A DNA stretch of 11,452 nucleotides from Oribacterium sp. UBA4274 (GCA_002396005.1 DGVW01000089.1:13939-25390), one strand, 5' to 3'; shown: positions 1-6,923, counted from the first letter of the stretch. The notes: generated from the letters alone by a model not told the origin. Numbers and translations are program-made.

Positions 1-200
1 GCTATCCAAAGCGCATCAAGTCCGCTGGCCAGGCCCACACAGTGCTCTGTCCCGATGAAGGAAGCCCACTCTTTTTCAAAGCTCTCAAGCTCTTTCCCCA
101 TGATGTACCATCCTGACCGAAGAACCTGAATTGCCTTCTCCTCATATTCCGCCTGATACAGACCATATTGCCTCAAAAGGTTGTTAGCCATTATCTCCAT
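1..200 (-). CDS. DegT/DnrJ/EryC1/StrS-family sugar aminotransferase, N-terminal fragment (runs off left edge)
   Basis: Only the first ~66 residues are in the window; the rest lies to the left of base 1. The family consists of PLP-dependent aminotransferases that put an amino group on nucleotide-activated keto-sugars in the cytoplasm. The visible part has the typical start: a LLRQYGLYQAEYEEKAIQVL helix, then SGWYIMGKELESFEKEWA, then CVGLASGLDALWI, where the SGLDAL segment forms part of the cofactor pocket. The wording is closest to the FdtB/QdtB type, which makes 3-amino-3,6-dideoxyhexoses, but that subgroup call is inference. The catalytic lysine is outside the window. Three in-frame ATGs occur at 206, 200 and 191. 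I chose 200 because GGAG at 207-210 lies 6 nt upstream. It probably belongs to the same glycan cluster as the genes to the right. Confidence 0.88.
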   Translation of the reverse strand, partial: MEIMANNLLRQYGLYQAEYEEKAIQVLRSGWYIMGKELESFEKEWASFIGTEHCVGLASGLDALWI

Positions 201-235
201 AAACATCTCCAATAAAACCTATTTTCCGTCACATA

Positions 236-265
236 CATATATCAAGAGGAGAAAAGAGGGTACAA
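236..265 (-). promoter_or_regulatory. Possible promoter of the DegT-family gene
   Basis: On the minus strand a TTGTAC -35-like box (260-265) and a TGA-TATATG extended -10-like box (236-241) are separated by 18 nt and lie about 40 nt upstream of the aminotransferase start. The -35 overlaps the putative upstream terminator hairpin, so this call is weak. Confidence 0.3.
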
Positions 266-275
266 TTCACCCTCT
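250..275 (-). terminator. Likely Rho-independent terminator of the aldo/keto reductase gene
   Basis: Read on the minus strand, a perfect 7-bp stem AGAGGGT / ACCCTCT (269-275 and 255-261) with a 7-nt loop is followed by the pyrimidine-rich TTTTCTCCTCTT. It lies about 90 nt past the aldo/keto reductase stop. The T-run is short and interrupted, so efficiency is uncertain. Confidence 0.5.
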
Positions 276-295
276 CCCATCCCTTTTAAGATGAA

Positions 296-315
296 ATCCG
301 GCTTCGAAACCGGAT
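296..315 (-). other. Small perfect hairpin downstream of the aldo/keto reductase
   Basis: ATCCGG (296-301) and CCGGAT (310-315) form a 6-bp stem around an 8-nt loop containing TTCGAA. On the minus strand it is followed by TTTCATCTT. It may be the first of two tandem termination hairpins after the reductase gene, or an mRNA 3' end stabiliser. Confidence 0.35.
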
Positions 316-366
316 CAAACGACATCCATAAATATCCTACATTAACGAGAATAATGCAACAAAAAA

Positions 367-1410
367 TCACACATGCCTTCTGGGATCAAGCTTCCCGGCA
401 AGTGAAACTGAGATATCATCGATTTCCCTGAGTTCTTCCTCAGTAAAATTTGTATTCTCAATCGCACCTAGATTTTCCACGATCTGAGACGGCTTTGAAG
501 CACCGATGAGGACAGAAGTAACCTCCGGACTCCTGAGATCCCAGGCAAGTGCCATCTGTGGAAGAGTCTGTCCACGTCGCTTTGCGATCTCTGCCAGCTT
601 TCTGATGCCTTCAAGCTTTTCCGGGCTAATGTCTTCCGCATGGAGGAATCTGCCATCCCTTGCAATTCTTGAATCCTCAGGAATACCATCGAGATATTTC
701 TCAGACAGCATACCCTGTGCAAGCGGTGAGAAACAAATGATACCCATACCGGCTTCTCCCGCAAATTTCTTGAGGCCATTTTCCTCGATAGTTCTGTCCA
801 GAATAGAGTATCTGTTCTGATTGATCACAAGCGGCAGATGTATCTCCTTTGCAAGCTTCATAGCCTCAGCCGCGCGCTCACCGTTGTAGTTTGAGATACC
901 CACATAGAGGGCCTTTCCGGAACGGACTATCTGATCGAGCGCCATGATGGTTTCCTCAACAGGGGTTTCCGGATCCATGCGATGATGATAGAAGATATCC
1001 ACATAGTCAAGTCCCATTCTTTCCAGGGATTGGTCGATGGATGCGATGAGATATTTCCTTGAACCCCAGTTTCCGTAAGGACCTTTCCACATATCATAGC
1101 CTGCCTTTGTGGATATGATCATCTCGTCTCTGTATGCTCTCAGATTCCTGTCCATGATCCTGCCGAAGTTTTCTTCAGCCGTTCCCATATCCGGACCATA
1201 GTTGTTTGCAAGATCGAAATGTGTGATGCCATGGTCAAATGCCGTAAATATAAGCTTCTTCATATTATCAAGGCTGTCCCTGGATCCAAAATTGTGCCAA
1301 AGTCCCAGTGACACCTTCGGTAGTTTCAGTCCCGAACGACCAACACGCTTGTACAGTTTATCCTCATTGTCATAACGTCCTGCTGCTGCCTTGTACTCAT
1401 CTGAAATCAT
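367..1410 (-). CDS. YghZ-like aldo/keto reductase (AKR14-type)
   Basis: A 347-residue soluble NAD(P)H-dependent carbonyl reductase with a TIM-barrel fold, close to the ~346 residues of E. coli YghZ (L-glyceraldehyde-3-phosphate reductase). The catalytic tetrad is visible: Asp66 and Tyr71 in FDLANNYG, Lys102 in STKAG, and His143 in YHHRMD. The start RVGRSGLKLPKVSLGLWHNF is also characteristic of this subgroup. C-terminal VLIGASKPSQIVENL fits the cofactor phosphate/adenine binding segment. The reading frame stays open upstream to 1542, but I chose ATG 1410 because AGGAG lies 7 nt upstream and the extension runs into a palindromic repeat element. The natural substrate cannot be told from sequence; methylglyoxal or small aldehydes are the usual family substrates. 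A pair of hairpins follows the stop. Confidence 0.93.
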   Translation of the reverse strand: MISDEYKAAAGRYDNEDKLYKRVGRSGLKLPKVSLGLWHNFGSRDSLDNMKKLIFTAFDHGITHFDLANNYGPDMGTAEENFGRIMDRNLRAYRDEMIISTKAGYDMWKGPYGNWGSRKYLIASIDQSLERMGLDYVDIFYHHRMDPETPVEETIMALDQIVRSGKALYVGISNYNGERAAEAMKLAKEIHLPLVINQNRYSILDRTIEENGLKKFAGEAGMGIICFSPLAQGMLSEKYLDGIPEDSRIARDGRFLHAEDISPEKLEGIRKLAEIAKRRGQTLPQMALAWDLRSPEVTSVLIGASKPSQIVENLGAIENTNFTEEELREIDDISVSLAGKLDPRRHV

Positions 1411-1442
1411 ATTAGTTCTCCTTTCATCACGTTGATTATGAT

Positions 1443-1641
1443 ATGATGTAAGGGTCAAAAGTACCAAATCACGTGCTTGCACGTTGATTTGAGACTTTAT
1501 GACCCGCCCGAACACGAATAACGTAGTCGTTTTGCATTGCAAAAGGACGTGAGTTATGAGTGTTCAGCAGCACTTTGCACACGGATGTGTGCGTGCTGCG
1601 CATCATCAGTGAGTGGCAAATACTTTTGACACTCACATCAT
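1443..1641. repeat. 199-bp MITE-like or structured palindromic element
   Basis: The ends are inverted repeats of 21 bp with 19 matches: ATGATGTAAGGGTCAAAAGTA at 1443-1463 versus the complement of 1621-1641. Inside are three more dyads: 1452-1505 (about 23 paired bases per side, with small bulges), 1526-1548 (TTTTGCA-T-TGCAAAA core, 10 pairs with one mismatch), and 1567-1599 (GCAGCAC..GCACAC-GGAT-GTGTGC GTGCTGC, 13 pairs). There is no coding capacity. It fills the gap between the lipoprotein gene and the aldo/keto reductase, and its right arm contains the lipoprotein stop codon. No clear target-site duplication was found. It could be a non-autonomous insertion element, or a conserved structured leader RNA. 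Confidence 0.6.
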
Positions 1642-2540
1642 GATATATGGTCTGTCATCATGGTGACAAAATCATCCATATAGGCCTGTCCATCTGTGTC
1701 ACACATAAAGAAACTGACACCGAGTATTACATGCCTTTCCGGATTCCACATCAGCTCCAGGCACCCTGTGACAGGTTTATCATCACGGTATCCCCTGATA
1801 ACAGCCTCACGAAGCTTATAACCACTTATAGTAAAGCTGGTTCTGCTCTGCTCCTGATAGGCATCTCCGTTTTCCTGCTCCCAGGCATCGAGAATCTCAT
1901 CCTGATACTTCCCGTAATTTTCTTCTGTCAGCTCCTCGCCATCCCCTTCAGTATATGTCATGAAGGAAATCTGCGGATAAGACGAGTCACTGTATACATA
2001 GAAATGGTCAAACGAAAAATCATCAGTCTGATAGTAATTATAGTACCCCGGAACAAGTGCATCTATACCCGAAAGTGAGTGATAATAGAATCCTCTATCT
2101 CCATCATGGTATCTGTCACTGCCCACTTCAGTGCCAATGTTCAGAATCTCCCCATCCTCATGCACCAGAAGAACATCACCGTACTTGGTTCCGAACTTGA
2201 TCATATCTCCCTGAAGGATGGGAACTTTCTCAAGAGCCAATTCGCTGGCTGTGCTCTTTATGGCACTCTCAGATTCTTCTGACAGTTCACTATCATCCTC
2301 TATAGGAACAGCAGAACTATCCGGAAGCGTTCCTGTAAAAACCTCCACCTTGCGAACCGCTTCAGTGGTCCCGGAAATATCTGTTCCTCTGCCATCTGAT
2401 ATTTCGGCAGTAACTTTACTGCCTCCCGCAGAACCATCGTCATGAATATCACCGGTAGACATGCCGCAACCGAAAAGCAGAGAAACAAGAAAAAGTGCTG
2501 TCTGAAAATGAAATAATTTTTTAACTCGAAATATGACCAT
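1638..2540 (-). CDS. Predicted secreted lipoprotein of unknown function
   Basis: A 300-residue protein. Residues 1-25 form a lipoprotein signal peptide: basic start (VKK), hydrophobic FQTALFLVSLL, then lipobox LFGC with Cys25 as the lipidated residue. It should therefore sit on the outer face of the membrane. Residues 26-105 are a polar, acidic, Ser/Thr/Gly-rich tether. From about 106 to 300 a globular region follows, rich in Tyr, Asp and Glu, ending in a WNPERHVILGVSFFMCDTDG stretch. I do not recognise the domain. A weak AGG lies 8-10 nt before ATG 2540. The stop codon falls inside the inverted repeat of the adjacent palindromic element, so the last residues may have been altered by its arrival. 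It follows the rubredoxin gene by about 160 nt on the same strand; co-transcription is possible but not shown. Confidence 0.8.
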   Translation of the reverse strand: MVIFRVKKLFHFQTALFLVSLLFGCGMSTGDIHDDGSAGGSKVTAEISDGRGTDISGTTEAVRKVEVFTGTLPDSSAVPIEDDSELSEESESAIKSTASELALEKVPILQGDMIKFGTKYGDVLLVHEDGEILNIGTEVGSDRYHDGDRGFYYHSLSGIDALVPGYYNYYQTDDFSFDHFYVYSDSSYPQISFMTYTEGDGEELTEENYGKYQDEILDAWEQENGDAYQEQSRTSFTISGYKLREAVIRGYRDDKPVTGCLELMWNPERHVILGVSFFMCDTDGQAYMDDFVTMMTDHIS

Positions 2541-2702
2541 AAAAGATTACCTGCATCCGTCAATAAACATAACTTTTGACAATGAGGGCCTGACACACTT
2601 ACCCGGAACCGAAAAATGCAGCTGCCGGAGTTCATCACTCTGACAACCGCACTCAAACTTACCAAACAGTCGAAGAAGTGCAAAAACCGGCGCTCCCTCA
2701 AA

Positions 2703-2858
2703 TTACTGTGGTGAAAACTGATCCTTTCCTACTCCGCATAAAGGACAAACATAATCCTCAGGAACGTCCTCCCACTTTGTTCCGGCAGCTACTCCGTTAT
2801 CAGGATCCCCATTCTCTTCATCATAGATAAAACCACAAACATTACAAACGTACATCAT
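2703..2858 (-). CDS. Rubredoxin
   Basis: A 51-residue one-iron electron carrier of the cytoplasm, of the usual length for the family. The two iron-binding knuckles are intact: Cys5-x-x-Cys8-Gly (YVCNVCG) and Cys38-x-x-Cys41-Gly (YVCPLCG). The standard aromatic core is also present (Tyr12, Trp29, Tyr36), as are the DPDNGVAAGTKWEDVP loop and a final KDQF. The start ATG 2858 is preceded by AAGGAGG with a 5-nt spacer, an excellent site. It lies 18 nt downstream of the superoxide reductase gene, so the two are almost certainly one operon, with rubredoxin serving as the electron donor to the reductase, as known in other anaerobes. Confidence 0.97.
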   Translation of the reverse strand: MMYVCNVCGFIYDEENGDPDNGVAAGTKWEDVPEDYVCPLCGVGKDQFSPQ

Positions 2859-2876
2859 ATGAACCTCCTTAGTCCA

Positions 2877-3215
2877 TCAAACAGTTGCCTTCCACAATCC
2901 GTGGAGATTGCAATACTCGTAAGCTGCCACTACCTTTTCTGTAACCTTGAACTCTGCCTCAGGCTTCATACCAGGCTTAAGATAATGTATCTGGAATCCG
3001 GCCTCTGTCTCAAGCAGGATCCAGCCGATAAAATGAGCCTCGATCATAGGATGCTCAACAGAACCTACACACACAGAAACTGTATCTCCATCCACCTTGA
3101 CAACCGGAACGTGCTTCTCCTGAGCCGCATCAGTTGTATTGGCAACGAGCTCTTCACCAACAGACAGACTCTTGTCTGAAATCACGATCTGATCATCAAT
3201 CTTGTAAAATTTCAT
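2877..3215 (-). CDS. Superoxide reductase (desulfoferrodoxin/neelaredoxin family) without an N-terminal iron centre
   Basis: A 112-residue protein that reduces superoxide to hydrogen peroxide at a single iron in the cytoplasm. All ligands of the catalytic Fe(His)4Cys site are visible: His35 (EKHVP, with the conserved Glu33-Lys34), His55 (EHPM), His61 (AHFIGW), Cys102 and His105 (YCNLHGLW). The N-terminal ~28 residues align with the desulforedoxin-like domain of two-iron enzymes, but its cysteines are gone (MKFYKIDDQIVISDKSLS), leaving an ANTTDAA join. This is the arrangement of so-called class III enzymes such as that of Treponema. Start ATG 3215 was chosen for AAAGGAGG 9 nt upstream; an in-frame ATG at 3278 lies at the promoter. 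First gene of an operon with rubredoxin. Confidence 0.95.
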   Translation of the reverse strand: MKFYKIDDQIVISDKSLSVGEELVANTTDAAQEKHVPVVKVDGDTVSVCVGSVEHPMIEAHFIGWILLETEAGFQIHYLKPGMKPEAEFKVTEKVVAAYEYCNLHGLWKATV

Positions 3216-3266
3216 GTCTTTGTTCCTCCTTTGACCACAATCTAGATCACGAAAACTACTAGTATC

Positions 3267-3295
3267 AGCATAGGTCAAACTGAAACAAAAGGCAA
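3267..3295 (-). promoter_or_regulatory. Promoter of the superoxide reductase-rubredoxin operon
   Basis: A -35 box TTGCCT (3290-3295) and a -10 box TATGCT (3267-3272) are separated by exactly 17 nt on the minus strand. The predicted transcript starts near 3260, giving a ~45-nt leader with the ribosome site at 3225-3232. I found no convincing PerR- or Fur-type palindrome. Confidence 0.5.
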
Positions 3296-3426
3296 TGAAT
3301 TGACTTAAAGATGTTTGGTAAAGCTATTTGATTTTTTTTGCAACTTCTCTCAAAAAAAGTATTGACACATTGCGGCTGCATAAGCAAGTCTGCCTGAATA
3401 ACTTCGGAAGCCACACCTTCCTTTTT

Positions 3427-4410
3427 TCAACAGCTCACATCCAGTATCTGTGCAGTTCCGAGGAATCTCATATCTGCACTTTCTGCAGGCACAAAGATAC
3501 AATCCCCCTTGAAGAAATTGATACTGAAGCCATCACCAAAGACAACTCCGCAGCCGGCGATGACGACGAGTGCATGAAAGCTGTTAGCAGCTGTCTTGTA
3601 TTCCGGAAGCTTACGCCCCTCAGTGTTCAGGAGCAGACGTTCAACCTGAAAATATTTACACCTTGTAAGGAGCTCACTGGCACAGCCGTTCTTGTATTTC
3701 AGCATCCTCTGCGACTGCCGTGGTGTTGCTGAAGATTTAAGATTTGCCACCTCAAGAGCCTTATCTACATGAAGCTCACGTTTACGTCCGTCTGCTCCCA
3801 CCCGATTATAATCATACAAACGGTAAGTGAGATTACTGCTCTCCTGTACCTCAACCACCATAGTACCCTCGCCTATGGCATGAACGGTACCTGCCTCAAT
3901 ATAAAACACATCATTTTTGTGAACCTTTACATAATTCAGATACTTCTCTATCTTGCCTGTCTCGATACTCTTTCTAATCCGCGCTTCCTTTACGTCATGG
4001 CTGAAACCGTAAACAAGCTTTGCCCCAGGCTTTGCATCAAGAACATACCACATCTCAGACTTGCCGAGTGACCCATTCTCATGGACCGCCGCATACTCAT
4101 CATCCGGATGCACCTGTACCGAAAGGTTTTTGTTGGCATCGATGAGCTTAATGAGTATAGGCAGCTCTATCTTGCCCTCCATAGTCTGTATCGGGTGCTC
4201 TCCCAAATACTCCGGGTGCTCCCGAAGCACATCTATAAGCAGCTTTCCGGATGCAAGTGCAGAAGGACCATCCGGATGCGTAGAACAGACCCATGCCTCG
4301 GCAAACGGCGAGATATCTATATTCAGATTGAAATCATCATTCAGTTTAGAGCCGCCCCAAAGATAATCCTTGGCTGCAGGTCTCAGTAAAAATGGAATAT
4401 TTTCCTTCAT
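3427..4410 (-). CDS. manA: Mannose-6-phosphate isomerase, class I
   Basis: A 327-residue zinc enzyme that interconverts fructose-6-phosphate and mannose-6-phosphate, the entry step to GDP-mannose. Cupin-fold zinc ligands are visible: Gln99 and His101 in LSVQVHPDDEYA, Glu119 in KSEMWYVLDA, and His177 in IEAGTVHAIGEG. The active-site Arg197 lies in YRLYDYNR. The N-terminus LRPAAKDYLWGGSKL is typical of the short Gram-positive form (about 310-325 residues). AGGG precedes ATG 4410 with a 7-nt spacer. It begins 36 nt after the stop of the guanylyltransferase gene and is probably translated from the same mRNA. Because the upstream enzyme also carries a cupin domain resembling type II isomerases, isomerase activity may be duplicated; this one is the canonical enzyme. 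Confidence 0.95.
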   Translation of the reverse strand: MKENIPFLLRPAAKDYLWGGSKLNDDFNLNIDISPFAEAWVCSTHPDGPSALASGKLLIDVLREHPEYLGEHPIQTMEGKIELPILIKLIDANKNLSVQVHPDDEYAAVHENGSLGKSEMWYVLDAKPGAKLVYGFSHDVKEARIRKSIETGKIEKYLNYVKVHKNDVFYIEAGTVHAIGEGTMVVEVQESSNLTYRLYDYNRVGADGRKRELHVDKALEVANLKSSATPRQSQRMLKYKNGCASELLTRCKYFQVERLLLNTEGRKLPEYKTAANSFHALVVIAGCGVVFGDGFSINFFKGDCIFVPAESADMRFLGTAQILDVSC

Positions 4411-4446
4411 ATGTTTTCCCTTAAAGATCTCTCAGGCTCCACTTAA

Positions 4447-5760
4447 TCACAAGCTGAACTTCTTCTTGTCACTGACATTGATATCCTGACCTATCTGTAC
4501 CTCTATAAGCTGCAGCCCCTCAGATCCTGCAATCACCGTATGCTTACAGCCTGCTGCCATGGTCACAACATCGCCGGGCTTTATCGGCTGCTCCATACCA
4601 TCAACTATTGTCTTTCCTGTACCCTGGATAACATTCCATATCTCATCACGATGCTCATGAGAATGATAGTTCATACGGCTGCCCGGTTTGAGACTCGCTT
4701 TGATAGTGAGAGATCCCTCTTCAACATCCAGTATCCTGTAGGTGCCCCAGGACTTGTCTGCAAACATGATATTCTGCTTTATATCATCCACATAAGACTT
4801 TATCTGAGTACTCTGCTCCTTATCGGAAACAAGGATGCCCTCAGGACTTGCTGAGATAACCATGTCCTTAAGTCCCATGCCCAGTATAGGTATGCCGAGT
4901 TCATTAATGATATGAACATTTTCACACTTGTCATTGAGACGTCCGTCGCCGACAATCGACTCATCCATGGCTTCCGTGAGTGTGTTCCAGGTACCTAGAT
5001 CCTCCCACTTACCCTGATAGCGGATAACATCGATGCTCTTCTCTCCCTCAACTACAGCATAGTCAAACGAAATCTTCCTGAGATTCTCATAACCCGCAAA
5101 AAGCTCTGCATAGTCATCAGTACCGAGAAGCTCTCTTGCCTTGTTAAGTACATATGAAAGCTTATAGGCAAAAACACCGCCGTTCCAGAGAGCCCCGGCC
5201 GCGATATACTCTTTAGCCTTTTCAACTGTCGGTTTCTCTGTAAATGCATAGGTCAGCGCACCGTCATCACCCTTTACAGGCTTGATATAACCATACTTAT
5301 CACTCGGATAAGTCGGCTCTATACCCATGAGGAACAGATTTCTGTCGCCGTTTTCCGCAGCCCTGCAGAGTTCATTGACACACTCAAAATATGAAAGATC
5401 AACATACGGGTCTACCGGGCACACAACTACAGCCTCGTCCTCCGGCACATGCATCTCATCATGGAGAAATGCTGTCGCAAGTGCTATTGCGGCAAATGTA
5501 TCTCTCCGGCATGGTTCCACACTGACTCCCACATCATTACCTAACTGATTATGAATGGATGAAACCTGTGACTTACTGGTGGCAATAGTCACTTTGGCCT
5601 CCGGATCTACACTTCTGATCTGTCTGTAGATTCTCTGCACCATGGACTCGTATTCTCCGTCCTCTTTTTTAAATATTTTTATAAACTGCTTTGACCGAAT
5701 GTCGTTGGACAGCGGCCACAATCTCTTACCACTGCCGCCTGATAATAATATAATGTTCAT
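4447..5760 (-). CDS. manC: Mannose-1-phosphate guanylyltransferase with C-terminal cupin domain
   Basis: A 437-residue enzyme that makes GDP-mannose from mannose-1-phosphate and GTP. Residues 1 to ~270 are the nucleotidyltransferase domain: signature GGSGKRLWPLS (8-18) with Lys24-Gln25 in SKQF, the VEPCRRDT segment (81-88), VVCPVDPYVD (112-121) with the metal-binding Asp, FTEKP (173-177) and WNGGVF (192-197). Residues ~335-437 form a cupin with metal-binding HSHEHR (366-371), DEIWNVIQGTG and PGD-type turns, as in ManC/AlgA-like proteins. The family often runs to ~470 residues; this one is slightly short in the linker. Start ATG 5760 has AGGAAG 8 nt upstream. It is first in a manC-manA unit and has a strong promoter and a long hairpin-bearing leader. 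A phosphomannomutase is needed for the pathway and is not in the window. Confidence 0.94.
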   Translation of the reverse strand: MNIILLSGGSGKRLWPLSNDIRSKQFIKIFKKEDGEYESMVQRIYRQIRSVDPEAKVTIATSKSQVSSIHNQLGNDVGVSVEPCRRDTFAAIALATAFLHDEMHVPEDEAVVVCPVDPYVDLSYFECVNELCRAAENGDRNLFLMGIEPTYPSDKYGYIKPVKGDDGALTYAFTEKPTVEKAKEYIAAGALWNGGVFAYKLSYVLNKARELLGTDDYAELFAGYENLRKISFDYAVVEGEKSIDVIRYQGKWEDLGTWNTLTEAMDESIVGDGRLNDKCENVHIINELGIPILGMGLKDMVISASPEGILVSDKEQSTQIKSYVDDIKQNIMFADKSWGTYRILDVEEGSLTIKASLKPGSRMNYHSHEHRDEIWNVIQGTGKTIVDGMEQPIKPGDVVTMAAGCKHTVIAGSEGLQLIEVQIGQDINVSDKKKFSL

Positions 5761-5836
5761 ATATGATATACTTCCTATCCGATGTTAACTCAGAAAATGT
5801 GCGACTGTATTCTGCCCATTTTCACCAATATTCCGA

Positions 5837-5863
5837 GGAAACGCTGATTATGTCAGCATTTCC
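5837..5863 (-). other. Hairpin in the manC leader
   Basis: On the minus strand GGAAATGCTGA and TCAGCGTTTCC form 11 pairs (one G-U) around a 5-nt loop. No T-run follows, so it is not a standard terminator. It lies ~35-60 nt downstream of the predicted manC transcription start and ~75 nt before the start codon, so it would be in the 5' leader. It could instead be the 3' end of the lipid-kinase mRNA. Confidence 0.5.
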
Positions 5864-5906
5864 CTAAATAACTATTTCATATTCTTGATTACGAAACGCA
5901 CGCTAC

Positions 5907-5935
5907 AGTATATCACAGCATTTTGAACCTGTCAT
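5907..5935 (-). promoter_or_regulatory. Strong promoter for manC-manA, overlapping the lipid-kinase stop codon
   Basis: A -35 box ATGACA (5930-5935), a 17-nt spacer and a -10 box TATACT (5907-5912) preceded by TGA (extended -10) are found on the minus strand. Each box differs from consensus at one base. Transcription would begin near 5900, leaving a leader of about 140 nt before manC. Confidence 0.6.
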
Positions 5936-6882
5936 TCCTCAGCATAAATCCTCACAGCTCCCGGAAGCACTGTGACCTCCGCCTGACCGATCTTTCCGCC
6001 GAACTCCCCATCCAGTGTCCAGTTTACTCCTTCAGTAGACTCAAATATTACCTTTTCCGCCTGAAATACTCGTATATACGGACTTGAGAAATTACCATCC
6101 TTTACAGCCAGAAGTATCTCTCCTATCTCCTGCAGATCATCCGGTGCTTTGATCAGCACCACCTCAAAAAGACCGTCACTGAGAGATGCGCTTGCAAGAG
6201 CCTGTGTCTTAAAGCCTCCTACAGATGTAGCGTTGGAAACAGCTCCAAAGATATAATCTCCCTCCTCCGTTTCTCCGTCATGAGTCACTGTCATATGGTA
6301 CCTTGCCTGAAGCGATGTAGGAACTGATGCGATACCATTTAAAAGATATGCGAGATATCCAAAGGTATTTTTCTGATTCTGCGGGGTCTCGTAGCTTATG
6401 TTTGTGAAGGCACCGAAAGCAGCCACATAATTGAAATATTCGCCATTGAAGCATCCTATATCAAGTTTATAGACCCTGCCGTTTTTCACACCATATATAA
6501 GCTTGTCCACATCTCCGGACAGGCCCAGAGTTCTGGCATAATCATTGGTTGTTCCGCTAGGTATGTAAATTATGGGGATACCGATCTTTTTCTCATCTGT
6601 GATCTGCATAAGTGCATTGATCACATGATTGAGGGTGCCGTCTCCTCCAATACATGCGACAAGCTTAAAACTATATCGTCTGTACTCAGAGATAACCGCT
6701 TCGGAGGTGAGCCCCAATTCAGGCAGAATCGGAAATGTCACTACCTCGTACGAAAGCTTCGCAAGCTCCGAAATGACGGAGAAAACCTTGCCTTTGGCGT
6801 TGCCGGTTCCGGCTGCCTGATTGACCAGAAGAAGAGCTTTTTTAACGGGTCTTCTCCACTGATATGGATTATTCTTTTTCAT
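5932..6882 (-). CDS. Diacylglycerol kinase-like lipid kinase (YegS/DgkB family)
   Basis: A 316-residue enzyme from ATG 6882. It belongs to the ATP-dependent lipid kinase family whose Gram-positive members (DgkB) recycle diacylglycerol released when glycerophosphate or lipid-linked polymers are made. Nearly the full fold is visible: KKALLLVNQAAGTGNAKGK at the start, the nucleotide loop IGGDGTLNHV (GGDGT about residues 79-83), PSGTTNDYAR (about 108-117), VSNATSVGGF, SDGLFEV, and the C-terminal LDGEF. The substrate (diacylglycerol or another lipid) is not certain. The start is uncertain: in-frame alternatives are TTG 6930 and ATG 6912, adding 16 and 10 residues, none with a clear ribosome site. 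ATG 6882 has GGGA 12 nt upstream and best fits the family's N-terminus. The leader contains several strong hairpins. Confidence 0.9.
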   Translation of the reverse strand: MKKNNPYQWRRPVKKALLLVNQAAGTGNAKGKVFSVISELAKLSYEVVTFPILPELGLTSEAVISEYRRYSFKLVACIGGDGTLNHVINALMQITDEKKIGIPIIYIPSGTTNDYARTLGLSGDVDKLIYGVKNGRVYKLDIGCFNGEYFNYVAAFGAFTNISYETPQNQKNTFGYLAYLLNGIASVPTSLQARYHMTVTHDGETEEGDYIFGAVSNATSVGGFKTQALASASLSDGLFEVVLIKAPDDLQEIGEILLAVKDGNFSSPYIRVFQAEKVIFESTEGVNWTLDGEFGGKIGQAEVTVLPGAVRIYAEE

Positions 6883-6923
6883 CTTGTTGAGTATTCCCAC
6901 TTTTACTGTCATATCACACGTAT

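Noticed and set aside
1411..1542. N-terminal extension of the aldo/keto reductase reading frame to 1542
   Set aside because: It lies largely in the palindromic element, lacks a ribosome site and has no counterpart in the family; ATG 1410 has an excellent AGGAG.
2572..2581. ACTTTTGACA, identical to 10 bases of the right terminal repeat at 1622-1631, upstream of the lipoprotein gene
   Set aside because: Only 10 bases match, with no second arm or palindromes nearby, so a second element copy is not supported.
3226..3279. TTTGACC ... GGTCAAA inverted repeat around the superoxide reductase leader, possibly hiding the ribosome site
   Set aside because: One arm lies upstream of the predicted -10 and would not be in the transcript, and the 7-bp arms are ~40 nt apart.
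3406..3427. GGAAG-CCACAC-CTTCC followed by TTTTTT, a terminator-like shape on the plus strand
   Set aside because: No plus-strand gene precedes it; on the minus strand, where manA ends, there is no T-run after the 5-bp stem.
3328..3732. 134-codon plus-strand frame opposite manA
   Set aside because: It is antisense to a well-conserved enzyme, has no ribosome site and no recognisable protein features.
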